64,000 nt of DNA from assembly GCA_022560025.1 (NCBI GenBank), contig JAFISE010000031.1, positions 124,001 through 188,000 on the forward strand, in the 5' to 3' direction. The translations under genes and the position numbers were made by a program. A model generated the notes under the pieces. That model saw only the letters and a list, made by a program, of their open reading frames with translations. It ran no database searches and was not told the DNA's origin. Positions 53,497-63,020 of this stretch are shown here, piece by piece. Positions within the stretch are counted from its first letter, which is position 1; each line of letters begins with the position of its first letter. Source of the stretch: Stagonosporopsis chrysanthemi (lineage: Eukaryota > Ascomycota > Dothideomycetes > Pleosporales > Didymellaceae).

Positions 53497-54744
53497 CTAG
53501 ACATCCCCACCGCCACCTCCACCACCCCCAAAGGTCTGGAGGTCGAACCACACGAGCCGCTCCTCGCGACAGGTCCTCCTGGAGAAACACGTCCTGTCCG
53601 CCCTGCGCAGGGAGTCCAAGTGGGGGATGATGTGGCGCGCGCGACTCAGCACGCCGTGTCGCTGTCCCATATCTCCTGCTCCTCCCGCTTCTCCGACTTC
53701 ACCAACTTCTCCGACTTCGTTGCTCGCCTCGCGCCTGCCACTGTCGTTCTGAGTCGTAGCCCCGGCAGCGCAGGCGTGGTGGTCCGACTCGACGACGCCC
53801 TGGAACCGGCGCTCCCACCGCACCACCATGGTTTTTCCATCCGAGGCCAGCCGCCCGGCGCCGGCGTGCGGCACGAGGCGCAGCGACATGCCGAGCCCGT
53901 GGATGAGGGTCGGGAACCAGTGCAGGTGGGCGGAGTGCGTGAAAATGTGCGGGGTGGGGATGGGGAGGACGATGTGGCGCGTGGGTGAGTGTGAGGGCGC
54001 GGTCGAGGTGGTGGAGATGGGGGCGGGCGTGCTGAGCAAGCGGAGGAGGAGCGCGAGAGCGAGGGGCTGGAAGCCGCTGACGTGGTAATGGGCGTGGAGA
54101 GTGAGGTCCTGGGTTGTGGTGTGCGTTGGGACTGCGGCTGCAGCTGCAGCTGCGTCGGAACGCGTGGACATGTGGAGTGTCGAGAAGGTCGTCGTGCCAG
54201 TCGTGCTCGCGCCGCCCTTCCACACCCTCGTCTCGCCCGGTCGCTCACCCTGCCCGAGCAGCAGAGCCTTTCGACCCTCCCGCTCATGCTGAGCACCCTC
54301 GACATCAACCTGCTCCACACACCTCAACACCCACGCTGCGCGCTCCAAGCACCCGGCTCCGATCACCACCTCCACATTCTGCACCCATTCCAACCGTCCC
54401 AGACCTTTCAGATACTCCAAGTACGTCACCGTATCGTCGCCCGTAGCGAACACATTCGCCGCGTAGAAAACCGGCAACGCTTCCTCCCTGAGCTTCCTGT
54501 TCGCACGCGTAAGAGCCGTGAGGTGGAACACAGACGCGTGGTCAGTGTTGTTAGCGTCGTGGAAAGACGGCTTGCGGTGCGGGTTAGTGGTGCAGAGATG
54601 CGGCTGTATGGGTTGTGGGGAGGCGAGAACGAAGGAGTAAATCAGGTCACGCACTTCTCGCGGGAAGGCCGTGAAGCGGTCATAGTCGACTCGCTCGCCT
54701 GACCGCACGAGGGCGAGGGAGTAGAGCTCATTGTACGTCGCCAT
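53497..54744 (-). CDS. F-box/2EXR-like protein of unknown target
   Basis: Called from the ATG at 54744 as a single exon of 415 aa. Residues ~20-45 (YDRFTAFPREVRDLIYSFVL) form an F-box-like/2EXR start seen in many expanded fungal families, followed by TALTRANRKLREEALPVFY, the matching second part. The rest is Ser/Thr/Pro/Ala-rich with few ordered segments and ends in a nine-Gly stretch. An alternative 5' structure is attractive. An ATG at 55117, a GTGAGT donor at 55020 and a CTAAC...ACAG acceptor at 54783 would join in phase and give a 460-aa protein; the 238-nt intron would be long for this window. The gene may encode an SCF substrate receptor, but direct evidence is only the short motif. Confidence 0.72.
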   Translation of the reverse strand: MATYNELYSLALVRSGERVDYDRFTAFPREVRDLIYSFVLASPQPIQPHLCTTNPHRKPSFHDANNTDHASVFHLTALTRANRKLREEALPVFYAANVFATGDDTVTYLEYLKGLGRLEWVQNVEVVIGAGCLERAAWVLRCVEQVDVEGAQHEREGRKALLLGQGERPGETRVWKGGASTTGTTTFSTLHMSTRSDAAAAAAAVPTHTTTQDLTLHAHYHVSGFQPLALALLLRLLSTPAPISTTSTAPSHSPTRHIVLPIPTPHIFTHSAHLHWFPTLIHGLGMSLRLVPHAGAGRLASDGKTMVVRWERRFQGVVESDHHACAAGATTQNDSGRREASNEVGEVGEVGEAGGAGDMGQRHGVLSRARHIIPHLDSLRRADRTCFSRRTCREERLVWFDLQTFGGGGGGGGDV

Positions 54745-55117
54745 CCAGGCCGAGGGGTCAGCAATGGGGACGCTGGGTAGCACTGTTAGATGAGTTAGCG
54801 GCTGGTTTTCTTGTCTAAATGTGCAACTGTGTTGTTGTGTGAAGGTATGGACGTGTTTTTGCACGAGTTTGGCGCGGCGGTCAAGTTTAATTTATACGTC
54901 AGGCTCCACCGCTAAGGCGTCCTCTTTCACTGCCGTCAAACTCGGGACGTCGTCTTCCGTTGCCGCCGCAACCATTGAACGCGACGAGCAGAAGACAAAA
55001 GGCATGGAAAGAGTACTCACTCGGCTCGTCTTCTTCACGGCGATTGCGTTCTCCCAAAGCGCATCCGAACACGCACAGCATCAGCTCCGGGTCGTCGAGA
55101 AGGTGTACGCAGAGCAT

Positions 55118-55809
55118 CGTCGTGGCTTGTTGCTGTTCTTGACTTGTATGAGCTGCCTGTGTTATTTATTCCTCTTTTATGTTGCGTGTGATGGGATGCG
55201 TGTTGTGTGCAACTTGCAGCCCACTGCTTGCTGCCTGTATAGCGTGGGCGGCGTCTTGTGGGGCGCCTGTCAGTCTGTCTGTCAGTGTGTCAAGAACCAC
55301 CCCACAAGCTTAAAGCTGTGTCGGTTCGTCTGTCTAGGGAACAGAGTCGGCTGTGTACGAAGTCTGAATCGTTGTACAGCTGACCAAGTCTTGTGGGCTT
55401 AGTCACTGTATTGGTGATGAGTCTGGCTGGGATCGTGTAAAGTATTAGCCAGTGAAGAGCGAGGGTCGGGTTACAGTGAAAGACTGCGTGGATGTGACGT
55501 GGCGACGTGAGGTGAGAGAATCCCTCGAGTTCTACGAAGTGGTGAGGTGAGAAAAGTGGTGATGATGTGTTGATGGACCCTATATACCGCAGATGAGAGC
55601 AGTTCGAAGGTCCTTTGCGCAGAACGGGGTCAACTTCTGCAGCTGATAAAGACAGTAAACAACAGTGTGGTATGCCGGATGTGGTCAGTCGACCGACCGG
55701 TGTGCTGTTGTGACAAATGTGTAACCGTGGTGGCTACAACATGATGAAGTAAACCGCAATGTACAATTCCACCTACTATATTCATACCCAAAACTTCAGA
55801 GCTTTCGCC
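55118..55809. other. 692-bp region, promoter of the F-box/2EXR-like gene
   Basis: Between genes on the minus strand. A TATATA element at about 55581-55586 could serve the F-box/2EXR-like gene on the minus strand, implying a long 5' UTR. No gene is supported. Confidence 0.4.
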
Positions 55810-57105
55810 TCACCACTTCTTCTCGTTCCCCTCATTGAAATCTCCACCCTGTCTCTCCCTCTCGAGCCGCTGATCAAACTCCCTTTGCGCCTGCTCACGC
55901 TCCGCATCTCGCGCATCCTTGCCCTCGACAAACGTAAAGTCGTCGCCCACTGTTGACCCTTCAGGGCCACTAATACCCTGTCGAGACGAGGCGAAACGCT
56001 GGATTCGGTCTTGCTGCGACGCGCTCTGTGATGAAGGAGGAGTAGCGCCGCGACGCAGACGGTCCCATGATGACTCACCCGGGCGAGGCGAGGATTGTGC
56101 AGTGGTTTGTGTGGTTTCAGATTGGAAGAGGCCGCCCGTTGGAGATGCGTCGTCGTCGAATGGTGAGGACGACGCATTTGGTGCAGGTTGAGTAGATTGA
56201 TACGGTGGCTGTCTTCTCGCGCGCACATCGACCGACTGTCTTTCAGGCTTTGGTTTCGGCTGCTCCTCACTTGCAAAGTCGCCCCAAGAGCTACTTGACG
56301 ATCCCCACGGCTCGTTGCCAGCGGTTGGGCTCATATCATCAGCATCGCCACCTGCAAGCGGAGGCGCCTGTTTCCTCTCCTGCCTGCCTCCATACGGTGG
56401 AGTCATGCCACCAGTTCCTTCCTGCCGTCTTCTAGCATCGAAATCTTTCCTCCGTTCCTCAATCATCCTGCCACGATCCGAGTTGGCCTTCTCGTCCCGC
56501 ACACTCGCCGCCTTGATATCCTTCGCGAAATCCTCGAGCTTGGGATCCACAGAAGTCTCGTAAGCAGCAATGGGCTGGGCCACGAGTTGCCCTATGATGT
56601 TACCCATCTGGCCAGCGACGAGTGCATAAAGTCCAAAACGCCATGTCTGTCGTGCCAGCTTGGCCGCTGGTCCTTTGATAGGGCCAAACTTGTTCGGATC
56701 GATCGACTCAATCTTCGGCTTGTAAAACGGATACTGGTACGTAGCCATTGTGGCGTACCATCTGTAAGCACCCGCTGCAGCGCCGGCGGCAGCATAGTAG
56801 CTCTTTGACTTTTCAAGCTTGTATATGTGGAAGGCGAGCGCTTGAGCCTCCTCGGGGTGCAGCGTGCGCCCGAGCTTCTTCTCGGCAAAGGAGAGTGTTG
56901 TGTCTGCTTTGAAGCGCATTGCACGCTCTGAGAAGCCTATGAAGGGCCCAATCAGGGGGATCGGGCGAGGCATGTTGGACGCATCGAAGCGTTCGCCGTT
57001 TGCGAGAGTGGGCGACGATGATGAGGCATAGGGATCGTTGTCGGAGGGATTGGCGTTGTCCGTGAAGCTGTCTGCAGCTTGGTTCTCTATGTCTTGGAGC
57101 ACCAT
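55810..57105 (-). CDS. Conserved-looking protein of unknown function, two short hydrophobic segments
   Basis: A single exon of 431 aa from the ATG at 57105 (MVLQDIENQAAD); an ATG 12 codons earlier is possible. I do not recognise the family. The ordered part is residues ~40-210: MPRPIPLIGPFIGFSERAMR, HPEEAQALAFHIYKLEKSKS, a short Ala/Gly/Tyr hydrophobic stretch (YYAAAGAAAGAYRWYA), and a second (FGLYALVAGQMGNIIGQLVA). The balance of small hydrophobic residues and flanking basic ones suggests an organelle membrane protein. The C-terminal half is charged and disordered, Gln/Ser/Pro-rich, with several RQ/ER runs. No signal peptide. It is probably a filamentous-fungal lineage gene; function should not be guessed further. 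Confidence 0.8.
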   Translation of the reverse strand: MVLQDIENQAADSFTDNANPSDNDPYASSSSPTLANGERFDASNMPRPIPLIGPFIGFSERAMRFKADTTLSFAEKKLGRTLHPEEAQALAFHIYKLEKSKSYYAAAGAAAGAYRWYATMATYQYPFYKPKIESIDPNKFGPIKGPAAKLARQTWRFGLYALVAGQMGNIIGQLVAQPIAAYETSVDPKLEDFAKDIKAASVRDEKANSDRGRMIEERRKDFDARRRQEGTGGMTPPYGGRQERKQAPPLAGGDADDMSPTAGNEPWGSSSSSWGDFASEEQPKPKPERQSVDVRARRQPPYQSTQPAPNASSSPFDDDASPTGGLFQSETTQTTAQSSPRPGESSWDRLRRGATPPSSQSASQQDRIQRFASSRQGISGPEGSTVGDDFTFVEGKDARDAEREQAQREFDQRLERERQGGDFNEGNEKKW

Positions 57106-57658
57106 GTTGACCGATGTTGTGATAGTGTGGTGCAATTGCAATGGCGAGACCCTCGGCGCAGACGTGAAGTTCGTCAGTGCTCAAGCTCGAGATGACCTCA
57201 TGCAAAAGCACCGACCAGGCCGAGCTCCACATCCATGATGCGTATCTATGCTACAAGTGAACGCCGTCAAGGCTATAAGTACCTCACATGAGCGTTTATT
57301 GCTAGTCTTGAAGGAGATAATAGTCTATAATTGCAGCCAGGGTATGCTGGCGCGAGTATGTCGCTGGGTGACCAGCAGTATCTGTACATAAAGGGGACAT
57401 TTCAAATGCCCAACCACGAAATGCTTCGCAGAGAAAACGCCGATCAAACGCCAGGAAAGCCCCTCTTCGACCCTTTTCTACGATGCGCTTCTGCGATGGT
57501 GTAGAAAATCAAGCGTCTCTTCTCGCTACACCCCGCATACTAGAGCAACAGGAATGAGCGATAGTATGATGAATGGAAACAATGAACAAGGAGTTGTACG
57601 CCCATAAGTCGCTTGCGTCTGGCATGAGGGCGCAACGTCAGCTGTACGCTTGGTGCAT
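57106..57658. other. 553-bp intergenic region
   Basis: Promoter of the unknown gene at 55810-57105 and the 3' region of the ubiquitin-like gene, both on the minus strand. No gene or repeat is seen. Confidence 0.45.
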
Positions 57659-58702
57659 TTACAAGATCACACAGCGACATCCAGCTGTCGGCTCTTCTCC
57701 GTCATCTCTTGTCTTTGAGCTTTTCCCCGTCTTTGCGTTCTCCTCCTCATCGACAACTTCCTGAGGCTTGATAGTCATGTGGACAACATTGGGAGCTTCC
57801 GTCTGGAACCGACAATCTGCGCGTCAAATCAGTAGTGTCGCTTCAGATATCGAATGGATCGTACCTTTGAGGGGAGAATTGTCATCCAGCATGCGACCAA
57901 AATGAATCAGTCTTATCGAGCTTGGTGATGTTGGTCTCGGTTCCCATTCTGCCAAATCGGGTTAGCAATACGATACAGGCTGTTGGTAAAGCGGGCGTGG
58001 CGGTGTAGAGATACACATGCGCCGAGTACGGGAATTTTGCGCGGACAAAAGATCATCTGATCTTATGCCATTGCGCAGTCGATAGCGTGATCGCGTGAGA
58101 TGAGGGGAGTGAGAACATGTGCTGCGAGATCTGGTACTGGGTACTGGGTGTCTGTGTACTGCGCAAAACGTACCTTCTCGCCAGTCTCGCCATATCAATT
58201 CTTTCAGCGTGTACACGCTGATGTTGTACGGGTCCATCTCCTCCACTGTGACATTGCGCTTCTTGAGGTACTTCTCATCAATCTTATATGGATGCCTCGC
58301 TCCTGTCGTAAGCAACAGCATGATAACGACCGTTGGCCCATTGCTGTTGTCAGGATTCGCCGCCGGACCGTCTGTTGAGGGCCCAAGAGCAGCTTCAGTT
58401 TCCGTCCGGTTCAAATCATTCCTGGTCGGGGGCGCCGACAACGCTGCAGCCGGCTGTGTGTTTTGTGACGGATTGAGACCGCCTTCACCTGTGAAATCTA
58501 CTGGCGCAAGCTGAGGTGCTCCAGATTCGCTCGTGGTCGCGGTCGTGGTGTCGGGTGCGCTGGTAGGCGACTGCAGTGTCTTCATCTCCACGGCACTCGA
58601 AGGTAGCGTGTCGTGAGCGGCGTCTGTATGTGACACCGGGGCAGTCGGCTGAGGGATGCTCTGCGCAGTCGTCGACGGCTGGTCCAGTGAAGGAGTCGTC
58701 AT
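57659..58702 (-). CDS. Membrane-anchored ubiquitin-like protein with CaaX end (UBL3/MUB type)
   Basis: Three exons: 58702-58174, 57948-57865 and 57816-57659, phase 1 at both joins; product 256 aa. The first ~125 residues are a Thr/Ser/Pro-rich extension. The ubiquitin-like fold is at residues ~130-215: VVIMLLLTTGARHPYKIDE, VYTLKELIWRDW, then IRLIHFGRMLDDNSPL (the ubiquitin-like LIFxGKxLxD region) and NVVHMTIKP. The protein ends GCRCVIL, so CVIL is a CaaX box; a final Leu favours geranylgeranylation, and a second Cys two residues before could be palmitoylated. There is no C-terminal di-Gly, so it is not a conjugated modifier. UBL3/MUB proteins recruit E2 enzymes or cargo to membranes. The long N-terminal extension is unusual for plant and animal relatives, which are about 120 aa. 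Confidence 0.88.
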
Positions 58703-59766
58703 GATCGGCCAAAATGACCCTGTTTGCGCAGCGCAATCGGAGATAAGGATGGCAAGACCACGCCAAGCGAGCGGATGGTGGCGAGCGCGCGGACGGTGAG
58801 GTAGACGACTCGCAGGAGGGGTACGGTGTTTCTGCAGCGAGTGTGGGAGGGCGGTGGTGGGATTGGGAGTGGGGAGTGCGAAGCTGAGCGAGAGCGACTG
58901 ATTCGAGGAGGTGCAGCGTCGCCCGTGCTCGCGAGCAGGTCGCCGCTGGGCACTCCGCAATCCAAGAAACGGCAAGTGCGATCCGCTGGCTCCACACCGA
59001 GCTACCCCAAAGTACGGTACACAGACCCGCAGCCGAGGAACTATGCTGCGTCCAGATCGGACTGACAGCTGCTACACCGAAACGATAGCCTCGTTGGCTC
59101 TCTGAATGCATACACGCGGAAACTGCGGATCTGCTTGCAAGTCTGGCCGGCGGATGGCTCATGCAATGACCTTACCCTGGCGCTTTCAGAGATTGCCCCT
59201 GCATGCCCCTGCAATTCAACGATAGAGCACGGTTGCACATGCATGATTAGTATATGTACTGTACACTGTTTGTCTGTCTTGAGCGTGTCGTGTTGCTGGC
59301 AGCCATAGCAACAAGGTAACGTGTATCAGAGACGACACTGTCTTGTGGGCCGCTGTTCTTGATTGGCTCAGAAGCAAAACCCTGGTACCTCAAGTCCTGT
59401 GTCGCTGACTATGATACCACGTGATGTCACGACGCCTGTTTCGGTGGTCAATATCGAGCTGGGATGGCCACCATGGTTCTCGAGAGGGTGTGATGATCTG
59501 ACCAGAGCAGTAGCATTGGAAGTGGCAACACTCTGCTCAGTAGGACTTCGTGAGGAAAACGTGATACGAGGCAATATCATCAGAGTTGTTTGTCATTGCA
59601 TTCGTTCGTTTGTCCGTTCGAGCCAGATTCTAGACCAACGCCATTTGAGCGACCAGTGTCGCAAACATGCCATAGCACAAGGTGTGTTCTAGCGGAAACA
59701 GTGCATATTGACTGTCCCCGATGCAGCACGCTACCGCACTACACGAACCATATCCATCGCTCTGCT
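58703..59766. other. 1.06-kb region without a supported gene
   Basis: Between the 5' end of the ubiquitin-like gene and the 3' end of UMP1, both minus. Overlapping short frames show no motif. No RNA gene is seen. Confidence 0.4.
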
Positions 59767-60363
59767 CTACCAGTTCATCTTCATCTTGTGCTCGATTTCG
59801 GTGTGGAAGTCGGGGATCTGGCGGAGCTCGGAGCCTGGGTTATTGTATTAGCGCATTCATCCAACCGTAAATACAGATGCCATCAACAACACCATCTTCG
59901 AGCCAGACTTACCTCTGAACACATCCTCCCAGCCAATCTCGCAGTCACGGCCCTCGAGAATGTCCTTGTGCACTCCGCTTGAGCCACCGAGAGCAGCTGG
60001 CCGCCACTCACCCGCAGACGCAATCTTGAGCTCCATACCCCTCCTCACCGGCTCTGCAATGCCGAACTGTCGCCTCAGCATCTCCATCTTCATGCGATCC
60101 TGTGTTTCGCGCCACTGAACGAGACGAGCCTCAAGAGGATGTGCGGATTGGAGCTCGACGGACTTCGTTGACGAAGGTGCGCTCGATGTCTGTGCGAGGC
60201 GGGAGCGGAGGTTGTCATGGACACCAGGAGCAGAGGGAGCGGAGGTCTCAAGCTGAGTCGAGGTGGCATGAGCCTTGGGCGGGACGAAGCGGAGAGACTG
60301 TAGACACAGGTCAGCTTGTATGGTCTTTGAGAGAGTCGCTGTGTAGCTATGCCACCGTACCAT
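59767..60363 (-). CDS. UMP1: Proteasome maturation factor Ump1
   Basis: Three exons: 60363-60361 (only the ATG), 60297-59913 and 59834-59767; product 151 aa (yeast Ump1 148). The start codon is followed at once by a GTACGG donor. The 63-nt intron ends GCTGAC...CTACAG, and the next exon begins SLRFVPP, the usual Ump1 N-terminus. The middle is diagnostic: HPLEARLVQWRETQDRMKMEMLRRQFG, then AEPVRRGMELKI, EWRPAALGG and HKDILEGRDCEIGWEDVF. The last exon codes for SELRQIPDFHTEIEHKMKMNW. Ump1 is the chaperone of the assembling 20S proteasome and is its first substrate. Alternative use of a downstream start would remove the conserved N-terminus, so the mini-exon reading is preferred. Confidence 0.93.
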
Positions 60364-60681
60364 GTTGCCTGAGGTGATGATTGTGCGCTGATGGCGGCAG
60401 TTTGAAGACGTGGAGAGAGCGTGTAAGTAGGTGACGTTGCTTCAGTACGGAAGAGCGACCTAGTTTGTGTTGCGGCGTTGATGGTCAAGGTGGGATGCCG
60501 AAGCTGGTGGTCGCGGAGCTCCAGGCTGTACATGGTGACGCGCCGCTAGCTAGTGCGGCTGATCTTGGCACCACAGAGGGCTTTATCATCAGTGGCTGCT
60601 TGACGAACATGAACATAAATTTACTGAAACTGTCTTTTAATCATTGGCTAATCTAATTAGGTTCTTATTGTATTTAGGTAT
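60364..60681. promoter_or_regulatory. UMP1 promoter region
   Basis: 318 bp between the UMP1 ATG and the stop of the DUF92 gene upstream on the same strand. No TATA box is clear, nor a recognisable PACE-type proteasome element. Confidence 0.35.
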
Positions 60682-61873
60682 CTATAGACCGACAACGCTG
60701 CTGTAGGGCAGTTCCCACACGTAGCATGCAACCAACATACTTCCCAAGCTTATAGACGCAGCCATGAGAATGTTGACAGCATTGTTGTCAAGCAGATCAC
60801 TTCCTACTTCCACCCTGCGGCTTTCGTGTTTCCCATCGGCAACAGCACTTGCATCAGCTCCTGCTTTGTTCATCGTCTGCGTCGCCTGCGCAGACACGTC
60901 AGGGTCGACACCGCTGCTCTTTGCAATGCCAGATCTGGCGTCTTCATGGCGAACGACTTTACTTCGCACCTCGGCCCCCTTCTTCAGATGCAGTGGAGTC
61001 TTGCTGTGGACCAGAACCTTTCTGCCACCCTCGCCTTCGATAACCCTGCCAGATTGCACATCAACGACACTTGCCTGACAAAGCGCACCAAGCAGAGAGT
61101 CGAGAAGCGTTCCTGCGATGCCAGCAAATGTGATTGAAATTGCGAACTGCATGATATCGCGCGAGTTCCACTCCTTGCAGAAAGGCAGGAGTAACCACGC
61201 CACTAGCGAAATACCCAATGACCCGTACATACCAGCGGCCAGGCCGGTGGTTGTCACGCCGCCATTCGTACCCGGCGGAACGGTGCGCCACGGTGCGGTG
61301 ATGAGAAAGGGCTTTGTTTTTGAGAGAATTCCGAGTTCGGAGGAGAAGGTATCGGCAGCTACGGCAGCGTAGTTGCTGTAGAAGGTCAGCACTCGTGGAA
61401 AGCCTGCAGCGATGCTATACGTACGCAACGATACCAACTACCAGAACATCGCTCTTGTTTCTGTGGAAGCAAAGGTCTTTACCCTCAAATCTTCCTTCTT
61501 TCTTCAATTGCCAGTAATGCAGCAGAATCAGCACAGAAGCGACTCCCGAGTTCGCTATGACCTGGATATGGTTGCGTGCTCCCTCTCCACCTGATGCGCC
61601 TGTAGCCGACTGCGTGAGTTTCGCCTTCACATCGTGCTTGACCTGCAATTGTCAGCTGTGACGATTGAAGATTTGCAGGGCTCCTACCTTTGTTACTGCA
61701 GTACCAGCAAGGAAAAATGTCGTGAGTAAGAGGAAGAAAGCACCCCACGGATGTATGGCGTGAACAACTGCTGTCGCGAAAGCTGTCGCAATCCCTACAG
61801 GTGTGAGAGACTTGTGGCTCCAGGCACGATACACAAGCCCAGCAATCAATGGAGCCGCAATCTCGGGCTTCAT
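60682..61873 (-). CDS. TMEM19/DUF92 family membrane protein
   Basis: Three exons: 61873-61688, 61642-61425 and 61375-60682; introns of 45 and 49 nt, phases 0 and 2; product 365 aa. Six or more hydrophobic segments are spread along the protein, for example GAFFLLLTTFFLAGTAVTK, SVLILLHYWQL and GMYGSLGISLVAWLLL. The diagnostic block NYAAVAADTFSSELGILSK followed by PGTNGGVTTTGLAAG is the DUF92 core, the same family as plant VTE6/PGR and human TMEM19. In plants, VTE6 phosphorylates phytyl phosphate; activity in fungi is unknown. A hydrophilic insert of about 70 residues lies between the last two helices. A kinase acting on a polyprenyl phosphate is possible by family but not proven. Confidence 0.88.
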
Positions 61874-63020
61874 GGTGGATGCGGGGTGGTGTTGATGCGG
61901 AGCTCTCGGTGGTGTTCGGAACTCGTGAGGTTGCGTCACAATGGTAAGACCGCTCGAACGCTCAACGAAGGACAAGGTTGCGTCCTTGGCGCCTACATCA
62001 TTTTGAACTCTACACGAACTTTTGATGTCCTGACTCTTTTTGTACCATATTCGAAGATGTTATAGCAGTATCGTCTACACCGCCGAAGTACACCCCTAGC
62101 CATTCTGTCATTTGCGCTGACCCCGCATCCACCAGTCTTCTGGGAATTGCATCCGTATTGCCACCCCTCAGGCCGCGGTACTGTTCTGAATCGAACCTGT
62201 TAAGGAAGCGCGAAGCAAAGAGTTTCAGCGTGGTTCTGACAGTAATAAACACTGCTTACGCCACAGCGAACCAAATACGAGCGAGCCCACTGTCATAGAA
62301 TCAGCCACAATGAAAGCGGATCCTTTGGCAAGGATAGCGATAAGGCCAAGAGAAGCTTGTCAGAGCTTGAGTATCTCGCTTCGTCTGCCTCCAGGCTGTG
62401 ACGTCCAAGTCAAATGTGTGGCCGGCCGCTGGCCAGAACAGCATAACCACCAGCGGCTAAGCAAGACTAAATCGACTGGAGCAGGGTGTCAACTTGAGCA
62501 GCTCTGAAGCAGCAACCATCAGCCCGGCACCTGACGTATGGAGCTCAACAAATACAACAACGTCTGCAACATTCAGCCTGGTTACAGACGGTGATAGCAA
62601 TGGTCGCAAGCGGCGTGTAACCATCATAACTTGCGCCCACGCTTGATGCGATTGGTCCGTCGCAGAGCACTCTAAATTAGGTAAGGTCTGGGATGTTGCG
62701 ATTGGTCCGCCCTGGTGGCTCAAATAGGTTACGCTTGCACAGCCATAGATCTGGCAGAGCACAGATACGCGTGTAGGCTTACTTTGCAGGTGTCAAGCGA
62801 AATGCTGAACGGTGTTATTGCTTTGGGATATGCTTCGCGTATTCCAGGCCCCTCTAGGACTGCAATTCGTCTCCACTTGGACCTTCCCTTTCACGGCCAG
62901 GATCGCGGTCGGAGAGGGTCATATAAGATGGCTCAGATCCTCAGTGCTTGCAGCTACAGTAGACCTCTTCCATATAACCACATCTAGTGATCGTATTCCT
63001 CCATCTCCGCCTTATCCCCC
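61874..63020. promoter_or_regulatory. Divergent region between DUF92 gene and MFS transporter
   Basis: 1.15 kb between start codons, with only short overlapping frames. A TATAAGA element at 62924-62930 lies about 95 bp before the transporter start. No gene is supported inside. Confidence 0.45.
62924..62930 (+). promoter_or_regulatory. TATA-like element of the MFS transporter
   Basis: TATAAGA about 91-97 bp before the ATG at 63021; a single mismatch from the TATAAAA consensus. Function is inference. Confidence 0.4.

Noticed and set aside
53184..53630. Poly-Glu, poly-Ser, poly-Lys and poly-Phe open frames over the TTC array
   Set aside because: Products of the microsatellite in different frames, not genes.
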